8,008 nt of DNA from a bacterium. Lineage in GTDB: Bacteria; Bacteroidota; Bacteroidia; Cytophagales; Thermonemataceae. Below, in pieces: positions 1 through 3,780 of this stretch. The notes under the pieces are model-generated. The model was not told where the DNA came from. It did no database searches and saw only the letters and a program-made list of their open reading frames with translations. Within the stretch, counting starts at the first letter, position 1. Each line of letters starts with the position of its first letter. Made by a program: the position numbers and the translations under genes. The stretch is from the NCBI GenBank assembly GCA_025362415.1, contig JANYGM010000222.1, positions 1 through 8,008 of the forward strand. Direction: 5' to 3'.

Positions 1-306
1 GATCTTACGCAGGCTGTTGAAGGATTGGAGCAGAAGATGCAGGAATTAATGGAGAAATCTCTTTGTATTGATGTAGGTCAATGGTCGGCTGGGTGTCAAG
101 TATTTGCTATTTGGTCAGAATACCAAGAGTTTACAAAATTATGCCTAAAACACACTAGTTTGTACGGCAACAAATTTTCTTATACACTTGTGGACGAGAG
201 AGCAAGAAAACGAGCCAAAATGCGTTTGATACTAAATTTTGGTTTAGCAATACTGTTTTTGGTAACAATGTATCTGCTTTATAAGAATTGGAAAAAAGCA
301 AAATAA
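1..306 (+). CDS. Hypothetical C-tail-anchored membrane protein, 5' end cut by window edge
   Basis: The frame is open from base 1 to the TAA at 304-306 (101 visible residues), so the true start probably lies upstream. The TTG at 25 could be read as a start but nothing supports it. The visible part is a soluble, partly helical stretch followed by one hydrophobic segment (about visible residues 76-94, LILNFGLAILFLVTMYLLY) and a short basic tail (KNWKKAK). That suggests a single membrane anchor near the C-terminus with a cytoplasmic basic end. It is not a family I recognise. It is the first of four closely spaced small plus-strand genes (next ORF 14 bases downstream), so an operon is likely. Confidence 0.6.
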   Translation, partial: DLTQAVEGLEQKMQELMEKSLCIDVGQWSAGCQVFAIWSEYQEFTKLCLKHTSLYGNKFSYTLVDERARKRAKMRLILNFGLAILFLVTMYLLYKNWKKAK

Positions 307-320
307 ACAATACTTAAAAA

Positions 321-407
321 ATGGCTTCTTACAAAAAAAGTGTATTTAACGCACTTAAACAAAAATTTTACTCAATAAGATACAAAACACTTAAAAAAAC
401 AGCCTAA
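321..407 (+). CDS. Possible 28-residue basic micro-ORF
   Basis: ATG at 321 to TAA at 405-407 encodes a 28-residue, strongly basic peptide (begins MASYKKSVFNALKQ) with no acidic residues. It fills the gap between the previous gene and the next one, ending two bases before the next ATG. This cassette-like spacing is the main argument that it is translated. No family is recognised. It could also be a leader ORF coupled to the downstream gene, or chance. Confidence is limited because an ORF this short is not statistically convincing alone. Confidence 0.35.
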   Translation: MASYKKSVFNALKQKFYSIRYKTLKKTA

Positions 408-409
408 AA

Positions 410-682
410 ATGGACACAACAGCCAAAGAAATAGAAAAGAGCCAAAAATTGCTTATAAAGCAACAAAAAGCACACAAGGAATATGCAGAAAGCAATATCA
501 AACGCTTGAAAAATCAACTTAAACCGTTGGTAGTCAGAGAAAAAAGGTTAATAGCAAAACTAAATCCAGTTCTTAATGTAATACGAATTATTACAAATCA
601 AATCAAAGAATTAGAGCCTATGTTAGAAGATGACTTTGTACAGAAAAAAAATGCCAAAATGGTTGATAAACTACTAAAATAA
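410..682 (+). CDS. Hypothetical Lys-rich coiled-coil protein (90 aa)
   Basis: This is a 90-residue protein with no signal peptide or membrane segment. Almost the whole length is predicted helical by eye: residues 1-50 are rich in K, E and Q with spaced hydrophobics (KLLIKQQKAHKEYAESNIKR), and residues 55-72 repeat the pattern. It is very basic at both ends. The ATG at 410 directly follows the micro-ORF stop, and the next ORF starts seven bases after its TAA. The composition fits a coiled-coil structural or scaffold protein of a mobile element, but I do not recognise a family and assign no function. Confidence 0.6.
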   Translation: MDTTAKEIEKSQKLLIKQQKAHKEYAESNIKRLKNQLKPLVVREKRLIAKLNPVLNVIRIITNQIKELEPMLEDDFVQKKNAKMVDKLLK

Positions 683-689
683 TATTGAT

Positions 690-803
690 ATGAAAAGTAT
701 AATTTTGTTCTGTATTGTTATGCTTTGCCAGATTTTCCTACACTTTTGGGAGGAGAAAAAACGCAAACAAGAGAGAAAAAAGATAGTAAGGTTAGTTAGT
801 TAA
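690..803 (+). CDS. Single-pass membrane microprotein (37 aa)
   Basis: ATG at 690 to TAA at 801-803 gives 37 residues: MKS, then a hydrophobic helix (about residues 4-20, IILFCIVMLCQIFLHFW), then a highly charged basic tail (EEKKRKQERKK). This matches a small inner-membrane protein with its charged tail in the cytoplasm. A cleaved lipoprotein is less likely, although Cys residues lie in the helix. It starts seven bases after the preceding gene and is followed by a terminator, so it is the last gene of the left cluster. Real composition bias for a membrane segment plus a tight position support it; function unknown. Confidence 0.5.
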   Translation: MKSIILFCIVMLCQIFLHFWEEKKRKQERKKIVRLVS

Positions 804-828
804 AATTTAAAATTTATTTTTGTTAAAG

Positions 829-856
829 AACTTATACCTTCGTATAGGTTTTTTTT
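829..856 (+). terminator. Intrinsic terminator of the left gene cluster
   Basis: The arms AACTTATAC (829-837) and GTATAGGTT (842-850) pair around a CTTC tetraloop, with one T-G wobble, and the 3' side runs into eight T residues (849-856). This is a conventional plus-strand intrinsic terminator. It lies 26 bases after the stop of the membrane microprotein and just before the promoter of the RHH gene. Confidence 0.6.
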
Positions 857-858
857 GT

Positions 859-866
859 TATATTTG
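859..866 (+). promoter_or_regulatory. Bacteroidota-type -7 box for the RHH gene
   Basis: TATATTTG fits TAnnTTTG and sits about 23 bases before the ATG at 889. No convincing -33 TTTG is seen at the usual spacing. The 16 bases 852-867 match 1077-1092 (the TA promoter) at 15 of 16 positions, which supports a real, related promoter. Confidence 0.5.
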
Positions 867-888
867 TAGCAAATAAACAGCTAAAAAT

Positions 889-1062
889 ATGCTCCCAAAA
901 ATAGACAAAAGTAATGAAACAGAATTGTTTTTGATTAAAACCCGTATTAGTGAACATAATCACCAGAAACTCAAAGCAATAGCCAAAAGTAAAGGAAAAA
1001 CTATGACCAGTATATTTAGAACAGCTATAAATCAGTTTATAGAGAAATACAATGAAATTTAG
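889..1062 (+). CDS. Small ribbon-helix-helix (CopG/Arc-like) DNA-binding protein
   Basis: This is a 57-residue protein (ATG 889, TAG 1060-1062). After a short N-terminal arm comes a strand-like LFLIKTRIS (residues 13-21), then helix A (about 22-36, HNHQKLKAIAKSKG) and helix B after the KTMTS turn (about 40-55, SIFRTAINQFIEKY). This is the RHH fold of CopG/Arc-type transcription factors and antitoxins, which bind DNA as dimers through the N-terminal strand. It has its own promoter box and lies 51 bases before the toxin-antitoxin pair, whose promoter closely resembles its own. It may therefore regulate that pair, or be a solo antitoxin remnant. The RHH call is from pattern; the targets are inference. 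Confidence 0.75.
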   Translation: MLPKIDKSNETELFLIKTRISEHNHQKLKAIAKSKGKTMTSIFRTAINQFIEKYNEI

Positions 1063-1083
1063 TAGTTTTTTTGTAATTTTTGC

Positions 1084-1091
1084 TATATTTG
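1084..1091 (+). promoter_or_regulatory. -7 box of the toxin-antitoxin operon
   Basis: TATATTTG (TAnnTTTG type) lies 22 bases before the antitoxin ATG. A TTTAGTAG motif at 1058-1065, overlapping the RHH stop codon, lies 26 bases upstream. The same motif occupies the equivalent position before the 1711 promoter, so it may be an operator half-site. Confidence 0.5.
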
Positions 1092-1113
1092 TGTAAGATA
1101 AACCCTTAAAACT

Positions 1114-1344
1114 ATGGAAACAATAACTATCAAAGTACGCAATAACATAGATGTAAACAAAGTTATTGCACTTTTGCAAAAATCTAAAATTGATTTGGAA
1201 TTTAAAAAAACACCTCAAAATGATACAGTACCAAAAAACGTGTTTTTGAATGATTTAAAAGAAAGTTTGCAGGAGGTAGCAGATATAAAAAATGGTAAAA
1301 AGAAAGGCAAAACACTAAACGAATTTTTAGAATATGTCCAATAA
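1114..1344 (+). CDS. RelB-like antitoxin of a type II toxin-antitoxin pair
   Basis: This is a 76-residue protein. The N-terminus METITIKVRNNIDVNKVIALLQ looks like the short strand-helix dimerisation and DNA-binding segment of Bacteroidota RelB-type/DUF2683-like antitoxins. The middle is low-complexity and Lys-rich. The C-terminal helix (about residues 43-60 and 68-76) is where such antitoxins wrap their toxin. Its end overlaps the toxin start by 11 bases (1334-1344), the translational-coupling arrangement usual in TA operons. The role is inferred mainly from the partner: it should neutralise the RelE-like toxin and autoregulate the promoter at 1084. Confidence 0.75.
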   Translation: METITIKVRNNIDVNKVIALLQKSKIDLEFKKTPQNDTVPKNVFLNDLKESLQEVADIKNGKKKGKTLNEFLEYVQ

Positions 1345-1669
1345 AATCATTTTTACAGACTTTTTTGCTAAAAAAGCAAAACCTTTAATCAAAAAATATG
1401 CTACACTCAAACAAGAAATTATAGACCTTTCTAATGATTTGTTAGAAAATCCCTTGTTAGGTGATGATTTAGGGAATGGTATTAGAAAAATCCGTTTGGC
1501 AAGTAAAAGCAAAGGTAAAGGCAAAAGAGGTGGTTTTAGAGTTGTAACCTACAATATTATTGAAAATGATAACGAAACAATAATAAATCTAATTATCATT
1601 TACGACAAGTCCGAAATAAGCGATATTACCAAAAAAGACCTTTTGGAGATAATAAACGAAATAATATAA
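1334..1669 (+). CDS. RelE/ParE-superfamily toxin (likely ribosome-dependent mRNA interferase)
   Basis: This 111-residue protein has the Bacteroidota RelE-type layout. An N-terminal strand (IIFTDFFAKKAKPLIKKY) and long helix (LKQEIIDLSNDLLENP) are followed by the signature PLLGDDLGNGIRKIRLAS (about residues 40-57). Then come a basic KSKGKGKRGG turn, strands FRVVTYNII and IINLIIIYDKSE, and a C-terminal helix. RelE members cleave mRNA in the ribosomal A site using basic residues of this core; ParE members of the same fold instead poison gyrase, and the sequence alone does not fully separate the two. It overlaps the antitoxin gene, so the pair is very likely a functional maintenance module. It is full length with no frameshift. 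Confidence 0.85.
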   Translation: MSNKIIFTDFFAKKAKPLIKKYATLKQEIIDLSNDLLENPLLGDDLGNGIRKIRLASKSKGKGKRGGFRVVTYNIIENDNETIINLIIIYDKSEISDITKKDLLEIINEII

Positions 1670-1672
1670 CCA

Positions 1673-1699
1673 TAAACCTACTAAAATTTAGTAGGTTTA
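1673..1699. repeat. Palindrome copy 1 (arms TAAACCTACTAAA / TTTAGTAGGTTTA)
   Basis: Perfect 13-bp arms lie around a single central base. They extend to 18 bp with one mismatch when the outer AACC/GGTT (1668-1671 and 1701-1704) are counted. It starts four bases after the toxin stop and probably forms the TA operon's 3' hairpin. The T-run after it is interrupted, so it is a weak + strand terminator. It also covers the -33 region of the next promoter and may be an operator. Confidence 0.65.
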
Positions 1700-1710
1700 C
1701 GGTTATTTTG

Positions 1711-1718
1711 TATCTTTG
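1711..1718 (+). promoter_or_regulatory. -7 box for the candidate small RNA
   Basis: TATCTTTG is an exact TAnnTTTG match. A start site about six bases downstream (around 1724) would put the 5' end of the transcript exactly at the beginning of the closing stem AAGATAAAG. No good TTTG -33 box is visible; TTTAG at 1687-1691 lies near that position. Confidence 0.6.
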
Positions 1719-1723
1719 CATTA

Positions 1724-1857
1724 AGATAAAGCTACCAGATAATGTGCTACTTTGTAGTCCACCTGTGCGGTTTTGCAACCTTTATCTTCTTAGCTATTTA
1801 GCTAAGGTTGAAATACAACAACCAAAAAAACCTACTAAATTTTAGTAGGTTTTTTTT
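1724..1857 (+). ncRNA. Candidate structured small RNA, about 130 nt, family unknown
   Basis: A promoter box is followed at once by AAGATAAAG (1723-1731), which pairs perfectly with CTTTATCTT (1780-1788) to enclose a 48-base interior. Inside are small hairpins CTAC-TTT-GTAG (1748-1758) and GGTT-TTGC-AACC (1769-1780). Next comes a strong hairpin CTTAGCT-ATTT-AGCTAAG (1789-1806). The segment GGTTG (1806-1810) can pair with CAACC at 1819-1823, and in a longer alternative CAACCTT (1776-1782) pairs with AAGGTTG (1804-1810), which would open the closing stem. The RNA ends in palindrome copy 2 with a T-run. There is no ORF inside and no reverse transcriptase nearby. It could be a regulatory antisense RNA of the element or a switch-like leader with no gene attached. 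I recognise no Rfam family. Confidence 0.55.
1824..1857. terminator. Palindrome copy 2: bidirectional terminator of the small RNA
   Basis: Perfect arms A7-CCTACTAAA (1824-1839) and TTTAGTAGG-T7 (1841-1856) surround one central base. Having both an A-run and a T-run makes it a terminator for either strand. Read on the + strand it ends the small-RNA transcript. The core is identical to copy 3 at 2078-2108. Confidence 0.75.
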
Positions 1858-2035
1858 GTGCTATTTCTTACACACTAAAAAAACGTAGTTATTTGTAAAA
1901 CTCACAAAAAAACACGTTATCCAGGAATGATAAAAGTAGCTTTATTTTACGTATAAGCAATATGAATAAAAACTACCAAAATAGAAAAACTACACAAAGT
2001 AGCTATTTCTTACATTCTGAAATTTATAAATAATA

Positions 2036-2066
2036 AAAATAGTGCGTATCAGGAACACACTATTTT
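2036..2066 (-). terminator. Hairpin downstream of the repressor gene
   Basis: AAAATAGTG (2036-2044) pairs with CACTATTTT (2058-2066) around a 13-base loop. Read on the minus strand the stem is followed by further T residues, so it can serve as a backup terminator behind copy 3 of the palindrome for the repressor transcript. The stem is AT-rich and may be weak. Confidence 0.4.
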
Positions 2067-2077
2067 AACAAATAACC

Positions 2078-2108
2078 AAAAAACCTACTAAATTTTAGTA
2101 GGTTTTTT
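2078..2108 (-). terminator. Palindrome copy 3: terminator overlapping the repressor stop codon
   Basis: Arms A6-CCTACTAAA (2078-2092) and TTTAGTAGG-T6 (2094-2108) are perfect complements around one base. On the minus strand the left-hand run of A becomes the U-tail. The last codons and stop of the XRE gene (encoding KKPTKI-stop) are read from inside this palindrome, so translation would run into the hairpin. Confidence 0.75.
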
Positions 2109-2651
2109 TGATTTTGTATCAAATTCGTAGAATGGGTCGGCTTTATCTACTTTTTTTGTGGGCATTGGTTTTAATTTAGCAAACAACTCACTAGCAGAAC
2201 CTACAAACATATTACTAAATTTATCCTCTGTTTGTTCTAATCCAATATCTCTCACACTCTCAATAAACGAATTTTGAAACTCTATAACACTTTTAAAGCT
2301 ATCATTTTTTAATGTTAAATTATCATTTTTTAGTGTTAGAATCTCTATATCCTTATCTCTCACAAATATTTTACTATTTAAGTCCGCTATCTCCTTATCT
2401 TTTGCAATAAGCAAGTTTTCTACTTCTTTGCTATTTGGCACGTCTGTATAATCAATATCATCAAATAATAATGATTTTATTGATACTTCCAACGCCGTAG
2501 CTATTTTAAAGGCATTTTCTATTGTAATTGTGTTGCCTTTACTTTCAAAATATGCTACATTTTGTTGTGTAACCCCTATTTTTAATGCTAAATCTTTTTG
2601 AGAAAGTTTTTTTTCAGTTCTCAATTTCTTTATTTTTTCTCCTATTTCCAT
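2088..2651 (-). CDS. XRE/Cro-CI-family transcriptional repressor with coiled-coil tail
   Basis: This 187-residue protein has an N-terminal HTH_3 domain at residues 4-62 (IGEKIKKLRTEKKLSQKDLA..IGVTQQNVAYFE..; the helix-turn-helix is about 16-36). A charged coiled coil (about 76-120) contains a duplicated heptad LTLKND-x, visible in the DNA as a 21-bp near-tandem repeat at 2301-2342. The C-terminal part (about 121-187) is unrecognised. It lacks the LexA-like Ser-Lys peptidase of phage CI proteins. It is transcribed divergently from the plus-strand operon, and several TTTGATT-type motifs lie in the shared intergenic region. It is therefore probably the repressor controlling the mobile-element operon and itself. 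The extreme C-terminus comes from the terminator palindrome. Confidence 0.85.
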   Translation of the reverse strand: MEIGEKIKKLRTEKKLSQKDLALKIGVTQQNVAYFESKGNTITIENAFKIATALEVSIKSLLFDDIDYTDVPNSKEVENLLIAKDKEIADLNSKIFVRDKDIEILTLKNDNLTLKNDSFKSVIEFQNSFIESVRDIGLEQTEDKFSNMFVGSASELFAKLKPMPTKKVDKADPFYEFDTKSKKPTKI

Positions 2652-2655
2652 AAAG

Positions 2656-2663
2656 CAAAGATA
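2656..2663 (-). promoter_or_regulatory. -7 box of the repressor gene; leaderless mRNA likely
   Basis: Read on the minus strand, TATCTTTG is followed by only CTTT and then the ATG (2651-2649). With the usual distance from box to start site, transcription would begin at or one base before the A of the start codon. No ribosome binding site can therefore exist on this transcript. Confidence 0.6.
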
Positions 2664-2666
2664 CTA

Positions 2667-2740
2667 ATTTGATTTAAGTTAAAAAATAATCTTTTGATTA
2701 TTAAGTATTTACGTGTTTTATTGGTTTTATTTAATCAAAT
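2667..2740. promoter_or_regulatory. Candidate operator cluster between divergent promoters
   Basis: ATTTGATTTAA (2667-2677) recurs inverted as TTTAATCAAAT (2730-2740) with 10 of 11 matches. Between them lies a perfect inverted repeat AATAATC-TTTT-GATTATT (2685-2702). The cluster separates the repressor promoter from the operon promoter, the expected position for XRE repressor binding. The AT-rich background raises the chance of coincidental matches. Confidence 0.45.
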
Positions 2741-2742
2741 AA

Positions 2743-2773
2743 TTTGTTTATACAAAAATCATTAGTAAATTTG
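2743..2773 (+). promoter_or_regulatory. Consensus -33/-7 promoter of the mobility operon
   Basis: TTTG (2743-2746) and TAAATTTG (2766-2773) are separated by 19 bases, an excellent match to the Bacteroidota consensus and the best promoter in the window. Transcription would start near 2779, leaving a leader of about 37 bases before the ATG at 2816. It faces the repressor promoter. Confidence 0.7.
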
Positions 2774-2815
2774 CACAAATAAAAAGATTAAAAAACAAAT
2801 CAAATCATTATAAAA

Positions 2816-2989
2816 ATGAAAAATAAAGCAACAAACCACGAACAACTACTTGTAAGGTTGTCAGAAACAACAAAAAACGCTATTAGAGATATTTCTAATA
2901 ACCGTAAAAAAGCTAAGAAAGCAAACAACTCACTTGCAGACGTAGCGGAGGAACTTTTAAACGAAGGACTAAAAACAATAACCAAATAG
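2816..2989 (+). CDS. Small ribbon-helix-helix-like protein, first gene of the operon
   Basis: This is a 57-residue protein (ATG 2816, TAG 2987-2989). The strand QLLVRLSE (residues 10-17) is followed by helix A with a Lys-rich stretch (TTKNAIRDISNNRKKAKKA) and helix B (SLADVAEELLNEGLKTI, 39-55). This is the layout of RHH/Arc-type DNA-binding proteins. Bacteroidota mobile elements often carry such a protein near int genes as regulator or accessory factor. As the first gene after the divergent promoter it sits where phage and ICE switches keep a Cro-like regulator. It is distinct in sequence from the RHH protein at 889. Its stop codon overlaps the first bases of a 60-bp repeat. Confidence 0.65.
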   Translation: MKNKATNHEQLLVRLSETTKNAIRDISNNRKKAKKANNSLADVAEELLNEGLKTITK

Positions 2990-3047
2990 CCTAAACAAAA
3001 AAACCTTATCTACTTGCAATAGATAAGGTTTTAGGGATTTTCGTATT
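2988..3047. repeat. 60-bp perfect repeat, copy 1, containing a hairpin
   Basis: Bases 2988-3047 are identical to 3379-3438. The unit contains a perfect 13-bp stem (AAAACCTTATCTA at 3000-3012 with TAGATAAGGTTTT at 3020-3032, loop CTTGCAA). An A7 run precedes the stem and AGGGATTTTCGTATT follows it. The polyT side is longer on the minus strand, so as a terminator it favours stopping minus-strand transcripts. Confidence 0.85.
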
Positions 3048-3072
3048 TTTCAACCACAAACCAACCCACACA

Positions 3073-3369
3073 ATGAAAGGAATAACACAAAACGAATTTT
3101 TGCAGGGCGTAGCGTTCACACACAAATTCTATGAACAACAGTACAAATACGGCAAAAGCAACGAATACGGCACGTATTTAGTAAAACAAGGTGCTTTAAT
3201 GGAAACATTAGATATTCACACAATTACAGAAACAGGTTTTACTGTAAATGAATTGTTTTTTGACACTTTGATAGATGTAGTAGTGCTTTTTGCAGACTGC
3301 AAAATAGTAGAAAATCAACCTCAAACCACAAAGGAACAACACAATGAAACAACCAACACAATTAAATAA
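3073..3369 (+). CDS. Hypothetical small protein (98 aa) bracketed by 60-bp repeats
   Basis: ATG 3073 to TAA 3367-3369. It is soluble and mixed alpha/beta in appearance. Residues 5-45 are rich in aromatic and polar residues (EFLQGVAFTHKFYEQQYKYGKS), residues 55-78 are hydrophobic (GFTVNELFFDTLIDVVVLFADCKIV), and the Thr/Asn/Gln-rich tail is probably disordered. It has no signal peptide and no family I recognise. It lies between two identical 60-bp hairpin repeats 391 bp apart, so recombination between them would delete exactly this gene. It is probably co-transcribed with its neighbours. Confidence 0.6.
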   Translation: MKGITQNEFLQGVAFTHKFYEQQYKYGKSNEYGTYLVKQGALMETLDIHTITETGFTVNELFFDTLIDVVVLFADCKIVENQPQTTKEQHNETTNTIK

Positions 3370-3378
3370 TAACTAAAC

Positions 3379-3438
3379 AGCCTAAACAAAAAAACCTTAT
3401 CTACTTGCAATAGATAAGGTTTTAGGGATTTTCGTATT
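3379..3438. repeat. 60-bp perfect repeat, copy 2, containing a hairpin
   Basis: Identical to 2988-3047. The stem arms are 3391-3403 and 3411-3423 around the loop CTTGCAA. It lies ten bases after the stop of the 98-residue gene and before the 103-residue gene, in the same orientation as copy 1. Confidence 0.85.
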
Positions 3439-3464
3439 ATACAACACGTAAACACAAATTAAAA

Positions 3465-3776
3465 ATGAAATCAAATCTAAGAAAAGATTTTGACAAATCA
3501 AAATCAGAGGAGCAAAAAGCACCTCAACACATCAGCGAGGTATTGGCACTTTTAGACGTTCCAAATCCTGCTATTCGCAAGTATATAGGCGTTTTGGGGC
3601 ATTGCGGAGATGTATTGCTCAATTCCAAAGAGATACAAGACGACAACGAGGCACGCAAAATGTTTTTCAGAAAATTGGTAAAGCATTTTTTGTTTGGTGC
3701 GTCCTTATTTGAGGACTTTTTGGAGCATACAGAGCAAGGGCAAAGTTTCTTATTCCACGACCTACTAAACGCCTAA
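3465..3776 (+). CDS. Hypothetical small helical protein (103 aa) upstream of the first recombinase
   Basis: ATG 3465 to TAA 3774-3776. A charged N-terminus (MKSNLRKDFDKSKSEEQK) precedes a compact, mostly helical domain (about residues 22-100: ISEVLALLDVPNPAIRKYIGV..., ..ARKMFFRKLVKHFLFGASLFEDFLEH). It has no membrane segment or signal peptide and no family is recognised. It ends four bases before the recombinase ATG. This is the only junction in the operon without a hairpin, so the two genes are probably translated together and may work together, for example as a recombination directionality or accessory factor. That role is inference only. Confidence 0.6.
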   Translation: MKSNLRKDFDKSKSEEQKAPQHISEVLALLDVPNPAIRKYIGVLGHCGDVLLNSKEIQDDNEARKMFFRKLVKHFLFGASLFEDFLEHTEQGQSFLFHDLLNA

Positions 3777-3780
3777 GACT

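Larger units (their letters stand above)
1670..2087. other. 418-base gene-free region: small RNA, palindromes, repeats
   Basis: No credible ORF is seen on either strand. From left to right it holds palindrome copy 1 (1673-1699), a promoter box (1711-1718), a structured RNA candidate (about 1724-1857) ending in palindrome copy 2, then an A/T-rich stretch. In that stretch GCTATTTCTTACA occurs twice (1860-1872 and 2002-2014), followed by a minus-polarity hairpin (2036-2066) and palindrome copy 3, which runs into the repressor gene. Confidence 0.6.

Noticed and set aside
831..848. loxP-like CTTCGTATA sequence
   Set aside because: Only one short half resembles loxP, and the segment is explained better as the stem of an intrinsic terminator with a T8 tail.
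832..1218. Long open frame on the minus strand
   Set aside because: It is antisense to the RHH and antitoxin genes, which have clear family patterns; its Phe/Cys-rich translation is typical of the complement of Lys/Glu-rich genes.
1723..1857. Retron msr-msd RNA
   Set aside because: A closing inverted repeat is present but there is no reverse transcriptase in the window and no clear msd hairpin.
1673..2108. CRISPR-like repeat array
   Set aside because: Three palindromes at unequal spacing (154 and 254 bases), no uniform spacers and no cas genes.
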